DNA of 64,000 bases, from the NCBI RefSeq assembly GCF_014279975.1, contig NZ_CP047936.1, forward strand, positions 1,984,001 through 2,048,000, written 5' to 3'. A model generated the notes under the pieces. It was not told where the DNA came from. It did no database searches and worked only from the letters and a program-made list of their open reading frames with translations. Each line of letters starts with the position of its first letter. Within the stretch, counting starts at the first letter, position 1. This DNA is from Synechococcus sp. BIOS-U3-1. Its GTDB lineage: Bacteria > Cyanobacteriota > Cyanobacteriia > PCC-6307 > Cyanobiaceae. A program made the position numbers and the translations under genes. Of this stretch, positions 42,142 through 51,488 are shown piece after piece.

Positions 42142-42579
42142 GACCGGAATTGAATAAGTCCTTTCTAGACCTGCACAAAGTTTCTCGATAGGGAGAAGAC
42201 CGACCATGTAGATAGGCATAGCCATAAAAGCCAAAAACCGCCCCAACTGGAACCAAACAAAACTCGCAACGAGCACACCCCGAAACCCTTACAAAGCACC
42301 ATCGGTAACTCACCAGAACTCGATGTAAGAAGAATCAGGCCTGATGGCAGATCACGACGACAGAGCAACTCTGCTGGCCTCCCCTAGGTGCCCTTCACTG
42401 GCGTTGGACACCATGGTTCGTCAATGAGAATCCCTTATGGAACTCGAATAACAGCACGAAGCCGGCAGAAACCGAATCACCGGCTGCACTTCTGACTGCT
42501 GGCCATCAAGGCCAGCTAGTCAATCGCCTCGAAAGACATACTGGCTTCACACGTTCGGTGCATGCAAGTTCAGATGGAT
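42142..42579. other. Non-coding stretch
   Basis: No supported gene on either strand; open frames here lack conserved features. Confidence 0.45.
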
Positions 42580-42715
42580 TCAACTCACTGATGAATCCAT
42601 CATTTTCCAGACTTCAATGGCACTGGAGCAAAGCATTTTTCTTGTGACTGGCTCAACTTTCCCCAACAGCAGTCTGCTGTCGAAGACCGCACATTGCTGA
42701 TCAGTATGAGCCATG
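42580..42715 (-). pseudogene. DUF1651-like C-terminal relic
   Basis: The minus strand reads QCAVFDSRLLLGKVEPVTRK then MLCSSAIEVWKMMDSS, aligning with VVETRPLRGSAQPVIRRMLRHNAIEAWETMQKS-type sequence of the family. There is no N-terminal half. Confidence 0.6.
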
Positions 42716-42841
42716 TCATTAAGCGAGCTACATAGAATTAGCAATTAACAAGATGAGTCTCCGAATTCAACAACTTAAAGAGTTAAATCTAATTTTCCTT
42801 CATAATTCTAAAACGATAGATTTTAGATCAAGCTCAGAGCC

Positions 42842-43183
42842 CTAGCGCTTTTTGGGCAACTCCACGCTCTGTGCCTTACAAGTCTCTCGTGCGTACAGAA
42901 GCGCAGCTTGAATATTTGAAGACTCTTTGGAACCCAAAACTTCAATGACATCTTCTGAATACCGTATGAAGTCAGCATTCGAAATAGCCTCATCCTTTCT
43001 AAGATTACACAACAAAGTCAATGCTTGGTAAAGGGAAACATAACCTCCAACATACGATGTATCGCATCCCCGTTGATTTTGCTTCCGCAAATTATCCGTA
43101 AATTCTTGATAAACTTCTTGAGCCAAAGCTCCTGAGGATGCCAGAAAAAGAGCACAGATTAACGAGAAGAGCTTCATGAGCAA
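42842..43183 (-). CDS. Small secreted protein, 113 aa
   Basis: A signal peptide (MLMKLFSLICALFLASSGAL, cleavage after LAQ or ALA) precedes a helical mature domain with Cys in QRGCDTSY, TLLCNLRK and ETCKAQ. It lies in the same direction as the lipoprotein gene upstream (43248). No family is recognised. Confidence 0.72.
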   Translation of the reverse strand: MLMKLFSLICALFLASSGALAQEVYQEFTDNLRKQNQRGCDTSYVGGYVSLYQALTLLCNLRKDEAISNADFIRYSEDVIEVLGSKESSNIQAALLYARETCKAQSVELPKKR

Positions 43184-43247
43184 AACTGATTAAAAACAAA
43201 AGATTGATGATGATGCTATTTCAAAAGCACAATTAAAGCAAAAAGCT

Positions 43248-43613
43248 TCATCGCTCTTCCACAAGCAGATCGCACCATTGATTTTTTCTCAAATTATTAT
43301 TAATAATTCCAATATTGAGCATCCCCTTGGTCGTGACTTTATACGTCTTATTGATATGCTTTTGCGCCTCTTCCTTACTCAGTAGATCATCCAAAATAAG
43401 ATTGCAATAGACACCTATCAACATAACGCTCGCACCTGCTGTGATACCTTCACCAAATTTTTTATTCGCAATCTGCTGTAGCTGATCGTTGCTGATTTCC
43501 CGCATCTCACCCTGGGGCTGATCAGCAAGACCTGTCTGACAGCCCAATGGTGAGAACATCATGATTCCAATCAATAACAGCGGCTTCAATGCAACCAAAC
43601 CCTGTGTACGCAT
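43248..43613 (-). CDS. Small lipoprotein, 121 aa
   Basis: The N-terminus MRTQGLVALKPLLLIGIMMF ends in the lipobox SPLGC. The mature part is helical, with Cys in IGVYCNLIL and NQWCDLL. It is probably a membrane-anchored lipoprotein. Unknown function; its layout parallels the next gene (42842), suggesting a shared role. Confidence 0.7.
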   Translation of the reverse strand: MRTQGLVALKPLLLIGIMMFSPLGCQTGLADQPQGEMREISNDQLQQIANKKFGEGITAGASVMLIGVYCNLILDDLLSKEEAQKHINKTYKVTTKGMLNIGIINNNLRKNQWCDLLVEER

Positions 43614-43945
43614 AGCTCGTTATCGCCGCTACAGCATTCATAGCGTGGACTTATGTCATTTGCCTTGAACACACCACCCCGACAGGTCCGTCCGGATAAC
43701 TGTAATGAGGGCCCACTGCCGACAATCAATGAATTTCGACCACAACTCAATGGCATTGACTTACTACGACCTCAACACAACCCGATGAGGGTGTAGCGGA
43801 TCATGGTGAGGGATCCAACCATCAGTCTTGACTCGGCAAGAAGTAAAGACTGATGACTTCGTCCAACCTAAAGAGTGGGGACCAACTATCTCGAGTACAC
43901 AAAGAGGTGATCATGGCTAAAACAGAGACAAGCTACTGAAGCGAT

Positions 43946-44329
43946 ATGGAGTGGCACCAAACGGCCGACTGTGTAGAGGAAAAGCTTCAAACGATTCAGC
44001 AAATGCACAGGCTGAATGGGATTTCAGAGCTCATGGCACTAGCTGATTACTGCACCAAGAATCAATTGAAGACTGAGTTCATCACCAAAGAGCAGCACGA
44101 TGCCCTTATTGACCCAGACAATGAGGATGGAGCGTGGGTTCTCCGTCGAAGCGGAGGAATAAGACTGAAGATCACATCTCAATCAGGAGAAGCAATCTTC
44201 AGCCTTCGCATCGAAGAAAACATCTGGCATGGTTATGCCGAGCATGTGGCTGACTGGTATAAATTTGCTGAGAATTCAAAAGTACTATTCCAAATTCCAT
44301 CCAAAGATGAAACGAGCTGGCTGGTCTGA
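43946..44329 (+). CDS. Hypothetical protein, 127 aa
   Basis: The soluble protein MEWHQTADCVEEKLQTIQQM has an N-terminal helical part and a beta-rich C-terminal half (GGIRLKITSQSGEAIFSLRI, HGYAEHVADWYKF). No signal, membrane helix or known motif. A terminator follows at 44463. Confidence 0.68.
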   Translation: MEWHQTADCVEEKLQTIQQMHRLNGISELMALADYCTKNQLKTEFITKEQHDALIDPDNEDGAWVLRRSGGIRLKITSQSGEAIFSLRIEENIWHGYAEHVADWYKFAENSKVLFQIPSKDETSWLV

Positions 44330-44462
44330 GGGGGCGACCCAAAAGGAGGAGCTCAGTGCCAAGAAAATCACCTGAATGGGGGATATGGATTCAGTTCATT
44401 TCCTTAAGGATGGATACATTGGAGGGAAGACCCCTTCTCGACTGAACCATTCACACCAAGCA

Positions 44463-44487
44463 TGCCCCGCCAATTGCGGGGTTTTTA
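44463..44487 (+). terminator. Island-type terminator
   Basis: GCCCCGC CAATT GCGGGG stem followed by TTTTT. Confidence 0.82.
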
Positions 44488-44519
44488 CTGTCTAAGCACT
44501 GGCGTGGAAGCGGGGCAAT

Positions 44520-44665
44520 ATGCATTGGTGCCCTTACCTCTGTTTACTCAAGGACAGAGCCACGACTATCCGTGGAACAAGACACTAAGTATCACTGCGG
44601 AGATCAATCCCGGCCACAATGATGATGAGTATGTCGAACTGGGAGAGGGCTTGCCCAGTTGGTGA
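44520..44665 (+). pseudogene. DUF3303-like C-terminal relic
   Basis: PLFTQGQSHDYPWNKTLSIT then AEINPGHNDDEYVELGEG aligns with the C-terminal half of the protein at 28027 (HTYPWTKGLGVTATITPGLS). There is no N-terminal half. Confidence 0.65.
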
Positions 44666-44961
44666 TCAACGATCGAGGTTAAGGCTGATCACTCAATGCA
44701 GGCCAACTCTTACAGGCAATAAAAAAATGAAACGGATTAACTCCGTTGCTCTTACCTCTAGAGCAAGAGTTGGCACCGTTACGGTTACGGAGACGAGGCT
44801 GGTGAAAGAGTGGCAGGATAACTCAAAGTTCCACGAAAGCAGCGAAACCGCTGATCGTTTTCAATTGTTCCAGGGTGAGTTGACTATTACTCATTGGGTG
44901 TTTCTTTAAATAGAAACACCATCTCGAAATGACGTTGTTCACAGACGCTAAGCGGTAATAA
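44666..44961. other. Stretch with one weak frame
   Basis: A 60-codon frame at 44727-44909 (MKRINSVALTSRARVGTVTV) has no signal, motif or clear ribosome binding site. It is left uncalled. Confidence 0.35.
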
Positions 44962-44986
44962 AAACCCCGCTCAAGAAAACGGGGAT
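44962..44986 (-). terminator. Terminator of the 45006 peptide gene (minus)
   Basis: On the minus strand CCCCGTTTTCTTGAGCGGGG followed by TTTTTATT, 20 bp after the stop. Confidence 0.82.
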
Positions 44987-45005
44987 GCAAATCAAATCGC
45001 CATAT

Positions 45006-45224
45006 TCACCATTCGCTCATAGGAAACATATTGGTAACAAGCGTCGATGAGCAGTTACTAGGTCGCTGATCTTTGATGAAAACTTTGCTTCGGCTCTTTG
45101 GTTCATACTTGTTCCACACTTTGTTGGTGCCTGCACCAACATCAGGTTCACTAATAAAGGAAACAAGATTGATCTTATTCCCACCAGAAATGGCAGACAG
45201 TTGATCGAGATTCAGTTCGTTCAT
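45006..45224 (-). CDS. Double-glycine leader bacteriocin-like peptide
   Basis: The 72-residue peptide has a short 15-residue leader MNELNLDQLSAISGG, the classic LxxLxxxxGG recognition element of C39 peptidases. The 57-residue core NKINLVSFISEPDVGAGTNK is polar and basic, with a single Cys. It lies immediately downstream of the exporter operon in the same direction, with its own terminator. Its upstream region shares a CRP-like palindrome and about 60 bp with the 52897 gene. It is the most likely cognate substrate of the exporter. Confidence 0.8.
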   Translation of the reverse strand: MNELNLDQLSAISGGNKINLVSFISEPDVGAGTNKVWNKYEPKSRSKVFIKDQRPSNCSSTLVTNMFPMSEW

Positions 45225-45315
45225 TGACTTTAAGTGTGTTGAGGGGAGATGCCCTGCGGCTCACATACCATCTCCGGATTCAGCGTCTTACTCAATGACC
45301 TACCTCATACAGGAC

Positions 45316-45331
45316 TGTGATCTTGCTCACA
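45316..45331 (+). promoter_or_regulatory. Perfect CRP-like palindrome
   Basis: TGTGATCTTGCTCACA fits TGTGA-N6-TCACA exactly and is flanked by C...G, extending the dyad. It lies 92 nt before the ATG of the minus-strand peptide gene (45224). Confidence 0.6.
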
Positions 45332-45517
45332 GGGTCAAGGCACACAAATAGATGAAATCAAGCCAATCACTCAATCAAAATTTCAGGCAAGTAACATGCA
45401 AAAGCTTTAATAATGACTACAGAGTGCCAAAAAGCTCTTGGACCGAAGAAATCTTCAAATAGCGTGATTAATGAATCGACTGCGCTGAAATTCCCAGCAC
45501 GAAACTCATGGATCACA

Positions 45518-47665
45518 TCAGTTGATTTCACTGATGAGCTGAACATAAGCTCCTTGAGGATCCTGCAACAGACTCTCATGAGTGCCCTGCTGGATCACCT
45601 TGCCTTCGTCCATCACCAAGATCAAATCAGCATCGCGGATCGTGCTTAAGCGGTGAGCAACAATCACCTGCGTACAGCCACGACGAGTGAGATTGGCGAT
45701 CAGTTTGCGTTCAGTCTCTGCATCTAGCGCCGATGTGGCTTCATCCATGATCAGGATGCTCGGGTTACACACCAGAGCTCTAGCCAACTCCAGCCTTTGA
45801 CGTTGACCACCAGAAAGGTTTCGCCCTCCTTCGCTAAGGAGCGTGTCGAGTCCTTCCGGCAATCCGCGTACCACCTCGAGGACTTCAGCTTCTCTACAAG
45901 CCTCGACCAGAATTTTGTCATCGATCGCTGGATTCCAGAGGCTGAGGTTGTCGCGCACACTGCAACCGAAAAGCTGAATCTCCTGCTGCACCATCGCCAA
46001 AGAGGAAACCACCACAGACCGGGGATGCTCCATCAAGGTTTTTCCATCGAACTGGATCGACCCACCGGTGGGTTGATGAAGGCCTGCCAACAACTTGGCC
46101 AACGTGCTCTTTCCACTGCCACTACCACCAACCAAAGCAACACGCATACCTGGATGGATCGTTAGCGACAAGCCATCGATCAGAGGAGCCTGGATTGCCG
46201 TGAAGCTGTACTTCAGCTCCTTGATTTCAATCCTGCCGCTGAGCCGCATGAGGGTCGATCCAGCTTTCAGCTGTTGGTCGCCGTTGAGAAGAGGGTCCTG
46301 AGGTTGTTCCAACACATCCTCAAGGCGTAGAACCCCGGCTGAAAAACCTGGCAATTGCTGCACAAAGCCAATCGCAGCCTCGATCTGCCCCTTGAGACTG
46401 AAAGCGATCGTCTGAGCCGCCAGCAACATGCCAAGCGTGAGCTCGCCCCGGATCACCAGAAAAAAACCAAGCAGAAGCACCGCCACTTCATTCAAGGTGG
46501 TCAGACCATTCGGGACCAGGCGCAGGCGGGCGTTGCGCAGCTGGAAGTCTTGAAGCGTGTTGAGCAAGCGGCTTTGGTATCCAGCAAAACGGCGGAACAC
46601 ATCGTGTTCAATCGCAGCAGCTTTAATCGTTTCGATATCGCGCATTGCGCTGACCACCACAGCCCCACTCTTGGCGGCATCCTTTTGCAGAGTCAGGCTT
46701 GCGTCTTTCTGAGTCCGCAAATTCCACTGCACCACAACGGCATTGATGCCAGTCGTTGTGAGAATCAACAGACCAAGCCAAGGGCTGTAGAGAAAGGTAA
46801 GGATCAGGTAAAAAACAAGCAGGACTAACCCAGTAAGCATCGGGATCAGACGCCCGCCGATGAACTCGGCGATGTCGAGGTTGGTGGCCATCCGTCCGGC
46901 AATATCAGACGCATAGCGTTGGCTGTAAAAACGCTCGGGAAGTCCAAGAATGTGATGCTCGAAGCCGATAGCGAAGCGGCGTGTCAAGCGCTTCTCGAGG
47001 CTGCGGGTTCCCACCAACTGCAGGTGTTGCAGCATCACTTGAAGACCAATGGTGAGAGCCATGGCCCAGAGCATCGGCTTCAGCCAGTTGTTCATTGCAT
47101 TGCCAATCACTTCATCCAGATAGATCTGGGCAAAAACCGGCATCACCAACTGGGGAAGAATGAGCAGCAATCCAGCGATGAGAATGAACGCCACCCCCAT
47201 TGGCTCGCTGGACATCCGATGGAACACAATCGGCCACACCGATGGGGCCCGGCCGCCACGTTGAAACTCCGGACCAGGTTCCATCGTCAGCACAATGCCC
47301 GTGTAGCTGCGGTCGAATTCTTCTCGGCTGACGGTGCGGGGACCCAGAGCAGGGTCATTGAGCGCCACAGCATCGCCTCGAAAACCCTCGAAGACCAGGA
47401 AGTGGTTGAACTCCCAAAACAGAATCGCCGGAGGCTTCAGCTGTTCGAGTGCTTCAAGGCCTTTTTGAAACCCCTTCGCTTGAAGGCCGAAGCTGCGAGC
47501 CGCCAGAACTAGATTGGCAGCATCACTACCATTGCGTGACACGCCGCACAATTCACGCAGTTGGGTGAGAGGCACATAGCGGCCGTAATACTGAAGAACA
47601 ATGCTGAGTGAAGCTGCACCGCATTCGGTGTTCTCCATCTGCAGCACCGTGGGCGTGCGTACCAT
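45518..47665 (-). CDS. NHLM-type peptidase-containing ABC exporter (ABC1)
   Basis: The 715-residue protein has an N-terminal C39 peptidase domain with catalytic Cys15 (QMENTECGA), His88 (FNHFLVFEG) and Asp104 (LNDPALGPR). A six-helix ABC membrane domain (about 155-440) follows, then a nucleotide-binding domain with Walker A GGSGSGKST, signature LSGGQRQRL and Walker B SILIMDEATSALD. It should cut leader peptides after Gly-Gly and export the core. Layout and partners match the NHLM bacteriocin export family. The start overlaps the stop of the HlyD-like gene. Confidence 0.93.
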   Translation of the reverse strand: MVRTPTVLQMENTECGAASLSIVLQYYGRYVPLTQLRELCGVSRNGSDAANLVLAARSFGLQAKGFQKGLEALEQLKPPAILFWEFNHFLVFEGFRGDAVALNDPALGPRTVSREEFDRSYTGIVLTMEPGPEFQRGGRAPSVWPIVFHRMSSEPMGVAFILIAGLLLILPQLVMPVFAQIYLDEVIGNAMNNWLKPMLWAMALTIGLQVMLQHLQLVGTRSLEKRLTRRFAIGFEHHILGLPERFYSQRYASDIAGRMATNLDIAEFIGGRLIPMLTGLVLLVFYLILTFLYSPWLGLLILTTTGINAVVVQWNLRTQKDASLTLQKDAAKSGAVVVSAMRDIETIKAAAIEHDVFRRFAGYQSRLLNTLQDFQLRNARLRLVPNGLTTLNEVAVLLLGFFLVIRGELTLGMLLAAQTIAFSLKGQIEAAIGFVQQLPGFSAGVLRLEDVLEQPQDPLLNGDQQLKAGSTLMRLSGRIEIKELKYSFTAIQAPLIDGLSLTIHPGMRVALVGGSGSGKSTLAKLLAGLHQPTGGSIQFDGKTLMEHPRSVVVSSLAMVQQEIQLFGCSVRDNLSLWNPAIDDKILVEACREAEVLEVVRGLPEGLDTLLSEGGRNLSGGQRQRLELARALVCNPSILIMDEATSALDAETERKLIANLTRRGCTQVIVAHRLSTIRDADLILVMDEGKVIQQGTHESLLQDPQGAYVQLISEIN

Positions 47666-48786
47666 CAGTAGACCCCCGTTAGATCGCGCAAAATCGGAAT
47701 CACGTAGCTAATCGGGCGTCGTTCCTCGACGAGAACCCGTACCTCTGTTGGGGTGCCTGTACTGATCTCTATGGCCGGCCCGGGGCCACCACCCCAGTCA
47801 TAACCACTGATGGTGCTGGGATCTCGCTTCAAAGAGGTCTTGACTTCGATCAGTGGACCTTTCGGTTGCTGGCGCACCGCATCTAAAAGCGATTCCAAAC
47901 CAAGGCGTTTGATCAGAGCCTGATCATTCACAGGTAGTCGACGGATACTGAGAACCTGCCCCTCAATGCCTCCGTGACGTTGCCGTTTGGTACTGCTTGG
48001 GCTGATCCTGACCCGCTGACCCGCCTTCAGTCGCTTGCCATCACCAGGGGAGAAGAAAGCCAAACTCTCCAAACTGGATTGTCTTCCGCCCGCATCCAAC
48101 GTGAACAAGGTGCTCGCGGGTTGCACCACTTCTCCACGGTGCACGTTCCGGTCAATCACGCAGCCATTGATCGGTGCCCTAATCTGAGCGATGCGATTGA
48201 TCTCCTCGCTACGAGCCTTAATACGGGCCTGCTGCTGCTTGATGTGTTGTTGGCGCTGCCCGTTCTGAGATGCAAGAGAGTAGATCAAGCTACTGAGTTC
48301 CCGCTGTTGTCGGGCAAGGTCGTCGAGCGGGATGCCTCCGCTGCGAGCCAGCTTCTCGATACGGGCAATCTGAGCCTTCTGTTGACGGACCCGGATCGCA
48401 CCAAGGGCATCTTCCTCAAGGTCCTGACTGATCAATTGCTCGAGCTGTATCTCAGCTTCCTTACGACTCATCTCCTGCGTTACAGGATCGATTCTCGCCA
48501 TCAACTTCCCTCTCTTTACGCAGTCACCGATGGCGTTGTTGAGCTCCAGAATCCTGCCAGCTGTCTCGCTTTGCACCACCGTGAGGCTGTTGGATCGGAT
48601 CAGCACTCCCTTGCCACTGATGCGAACAGGCAAACGGCCAAACACCGACCAGAGACCAATGGTGAGGCAGAAGCCTCCAAGTGACAGCAAAAGAAGCCAT
48701 TGCCCGGGTCGAAGAAGGCGAAGAGGCTGATCTAGTTTTTCAGGACTGGAGAGAGCATCCAGTGCATTCTTGCGAAACAGGCTCAT
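47665..48786 (-). CDS. HlyD-family adaptor of the NHLM export system
   Basis: The 373-residue protein has one N-terminal membrane helix (WLLLLSLGGFCLTIGLWSVF), a split lipoyl/barrel-sandwich region (VRISGKGVLI and RAPINGCVIDRNVHRGEVVQ) and a coiled-coil hairpin between (residues about 115-205). It links the inner-membrane ABC transporters to the outer envelope. ATG 48786 is chosen because it overlaps the upstream stop (ATGA). It is third in the four-gene operon. Confidence 0.9.
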   Translation of the reverse strand: MSLFRKNALDALSSPEKLDQPLRLLRPGQWLLLLSLGGFCLTIGLWSVFGRLPVRISGKGVLIRSNSLTVVQSETAGRILELNNAIGDCVKRGKLMARIDPVTQEMSRKEAEIQLEQLISQDLEEDALGAIRVRQQKAQIARIEKLARSGGIPLDDLARQQRELSSLIYSLASQNGQRQQHIKQQQARIKARSEEINRIAQIRAPINGCVIDRNVHRGEVVQPASTLFTLDAGGRQSSLESLAFFSPGDGKRLKAGQRVRISPSSTKRQRHGGIEGQVLSIRRLPVNDQALIKRLGLESLLDAVRQQPKGPLIEVKTSLKRDPSTISGYDWGGGPGPAIEISTGTPTEVRVLVEERRPISYVIPILRDLTGVY

Positions 48787-51488
48787 GTGATCTGACGCTG
48801 CATCATCCGGAAGAACAGACCCTCGTTCTGCAGCAAGGTCTCGCAACTACCCTGCTCTCGCACCTGACCCTGGTCGATGACGACGATCCGATCAGCATGA
48901 CGAATGGTGCTGAGGCGATGGGCAATCACAACGCGGGTGATGGCCATCGCCTCCAAGCTTCCGGTGACGATGGCCTGGGTTCGATTATCGAGGGCGCTGG
49001 TGGCCTCGTCGAAGATCAGAATCCGAGGCTTACGAATCAGCGCCCGGGCAATGGCAACCCGCTGACGCTGACCGCCAGAGAGGGTGGCTCCACCCTCGGG
49101 AATCATGGTTTGCAAACCCATTGGCATTGACCGGATCTCATCGGCCAGGCCGGCCAGTTCGGCGGCATGCCAGACCTCCTCCTCTTCGACCACACTGCCC
49201 CCGGCAATCGCCTCCAGCAAAGTGCCTGTTAACAACGTGTTGGTTTGCAGCACCGTACCGATCTGACGACGGACGCTGTCCAGCCGCATTCCGCTCAGAG
49301 GTTTGCCATCAAATCGGACTTCTCCATCTTCAGGAGCGGCAAAGCCCAAGAGAAGTCGTACCAGTGTGGATTTACCAGACCCTGAAGGACCCACGATGGC
49401 GAGATGTTCTCCTGCACTTGCCTCCATGCTGACGCCATCGAGCACCAATGGCAGATCTGCGGAGTAGCGATAACTGACCCGGTCAAGCTGGATCTGTCCC
49501 TCAAGAGCGCCTGCATCCTCCTTCAAGTCGATAATCTCGGGAGCAGTATCCAGGATGGGACGGGCTCGCTCATAAAGCACCGGCATATCAAAAGCCCCAA
49601 CCAACAATCCAGCGAATCCAGCAGCTGCACCGATGAAGGTCCCGAAGGCCGAAAAGAAGCCAAGCAGCTGACCAACATTTGGAGCATTGAGACTTGGACT
49701 GTTGGCGGCCTCCGCAATCAGCCTGGTGATCACGATATAAAGAAGCAAAGTGCCGAGATTTGGCATCACCCCATTGAGAAGCGCAGCAGTTGCTTCCTTG
49801 GCATCAAGGGCATTTTCTAAGTCGACGATTTTTTGAAACTCCTGACCCCACCAGCGGGCCCCAGCAGTTTCGGCGCCGGCCAGGCGCAACTTGGAAACAG
49901 AACCGATCAGTTCAAGATTGCGGCTCTGAGCCTGCCCCTGGGCCTCTTCCTGATGACGTTGCAATGGTCTTGACTGCAGACCAATCAGAGCTGTGGGCAA
50001 CAGAATCAGGGCAGCCACTACAAGGGCAAGGGCTGTCAGTTTCACGCTGATGCGAAGCATGAACAGGATGTAGACGCTGGTAAGAACAAGCCTGAGCAAC
50101 CCCCCCTCGAGAAGTTGCTGAATTTCACCACGCAGTTCATCCAGGGCACCGAACCTCAGCTGTAAATCACCAACGTTGCGGAGACGGAAGAATTCAGCGG
50201 GTAATCGCAGCAGTCGATGCATGCCGGCAAGCTGAGCGCGCGCCGCACCTCGTTGCTGACTGAGCTGCACCGCGCGGTTCTGGACCCATTCAAAGCAAAC
50301 TCGAGCCACGCCAGCGGCAAACAGGATGAAGCTGATTTGCAGCAGCAGTCCCAGATCGCGATCGGGAAGAGCCTGATTCGTGATCACCGTATTGAACGTA
50401 GGTGTCAGCAACGAGAGCAGAGTCGATATCAGCATGACGCCAACTCCAAGGCGGAATCCACCGCTCAACACCCCCAGACAGGCCCCCGTAAGAAGACCTG
50501 TAAAACCCATACCAAAGATCCAGCGAGCTGCTCCCACATCCCGACCGATCGCAAGCAGGAACCCAACGAACACTCCGATAAGCAGCCCACCAATCACAAA
50601 ACTGGTGGTATTTCGGGGCTGGCCGTAGGCGAAGCGAAGCAGTCCGAGAGTGCTGAGGTCTTTGGTTTGAAACGCCGGACTGATACTGAGCATCCGCGGC
50701 GACAGCCGTTTCAAAAAACCACTGCAATGTGCCAACGGCTGAGGATGAGCCATCTCACCCGGCACCCATGCGCGATAGCCCTTAGCCGTCGACTGAAGCA
50801 AGACCACCACACCCTCACCCTCATCATCCGAATCGGTCTCCAGAAAGCCGATCAGATCTCCACAGTCTTTTTGAAGATCAGCAAGGTTGATCAGAATGTC
50901 ACGGGCGAATAGGTCGGTTCGAGAGAGCAATTGCTCAAGTCGAAGCCGTGGCTCAAGGTCCAACTGACGCGTCGGCAATGGTGGCACTGCTCCATGGTCC
51001 GTACACAACAGGGTCAGGGCACGCAGCACCGGATCGTCGGATTCGACTTGTGACGACTGACCCTGCTCCATGGCCAAAACAAGGTTCTGGGTGGCATTGA
51101 TATTCAGCGGTTGATGGCCATCGAGTAGAGCCTGATGACGCTGCTCGAATTGATGGTGCAGCACTGTCAGTTTGTTGAGCCATTGATCGCTAGTCGGCAC
51201 TGGAGACGGTGAAACTCCGAGGTCTTGACTCACCTGCTCATCGAGCCAGCACAGACCCTGCTGATAGGGCCCCTCAGGGAAGATCTCCAAATGGCTCTCC
51301 TGAATGGCCTTAAGCATGATTTGAATCGGAGCACCGGTTGCATCCGACAGGCCCGGATAGACGATGTTTTGTTGTAGGCGCAGAACACCGAACGCATGGT
51401 CGCCATGGGACTCCAGCAAAAGCACTCCAGCAGTGATGCGGAAAGGCTCTGAGGGCCATGGGTGATCACTACCGGCATTCCATCTCAT
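48783..51488 (-). CDS. NHLM-type ABC transporter with long N-terminal domain (ABC2)
   Basis: The 901-residue protein has an N-terminal soluble region of about 290 residues with no protease Cys, a six-helix membrane domain (about 300-600) and a nucleotide-binding domain (Walker A GPSGSGKST, LSGGQRQRV, ILIFDEATSALD). The N-terminal domain is characteristic of the second ABC protein of NHLM systems. It probably forms a complex with the 45518 and 47665 products. It overlaps genes on both sides by four bases, so the operon is translationally coupled. Confidence 0.91.
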   Translation of the reverse strand: MRWNAGSDHPWPSEPFRITAGVLLLESHGDHAFGVLRLQQNIVYPGLSDATGAPIQIMLKAIQESHLEIFPEGPYQQGLCWLDEQVSQDLGVSPSPVPTSDQWLNKLTVLHHQFEQRHQALLDGHQPLNINATQNLVLAMEQGQSSQVESDDPVLRALTLLCTDHGAVPPLPTRQLDLEPRLRLEQLLSRTDLFARDILINLADLQKDCGDLIGFLETDSDDEGEGVVVLLQSTAKGYRAWVPGEMAHPQPLAHCSGFLKRLSPRMLSISPAFQTKDLSTLGLLRFAYGQPRNTTSFVIGGLLIGVFVGFLLAIGRDVGAARWIFGMGFTGLLTGACLGVLSGGFRLGVGVMLISTLLSLLTPTFNTVITNQALPDRDLGLLLQISFILFAAGVARVCFEWVQNRAVQLSQQRGAARAQLAGMHRLLRLPAEFFRLRNVGDLQLRFGALDELRGEIQQLLEGGLLRLVLTSVYILFMLRISVKLTALALVVAALILLPTALIGLQSRPLQRHQEEAQGQAQSRNLELIGSVSKLRLAGAETAGARWWGQEFQKIVDLENALDAKEATAALLNGVMPNLGTLLLYIVITRLIAEAANSPSLNAPNVGQLLGFFSAFGTFIGAAAGFAGLLVGAFDMPVLYERARPILDTAPEIIDLKEDAGALEGQIQLDRVSYRYSADLPLVLDGVSMEASAGEHLAIVGPSGSGKSTLVRLLLGFAAPEDGEVRFDGKPLSGMRLDSVRRQIGTVLQTNTLLTGTLLEAIAGGSVVEEEEVWHAAELAGLADEIRSMPMGLQTMIPEGGATLSGGQRQRVAIARALIRKPRILIFDEATSALDNRTQAIVTGSLEAMAITRVVIAHRLSTIRHADRIVVIDQGQVREQGSCETLLQNEGLFFRMMQRQIT

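Noticed and set aside
45367-45517. Minus-strand frame after the exporter (VIHEFRAGNFSAVDSLITLF)
   Set aside because: Protein-like, but it needs a GTG start overlapping the exporter stop and has no ribosome binding site or motif; uncalled.
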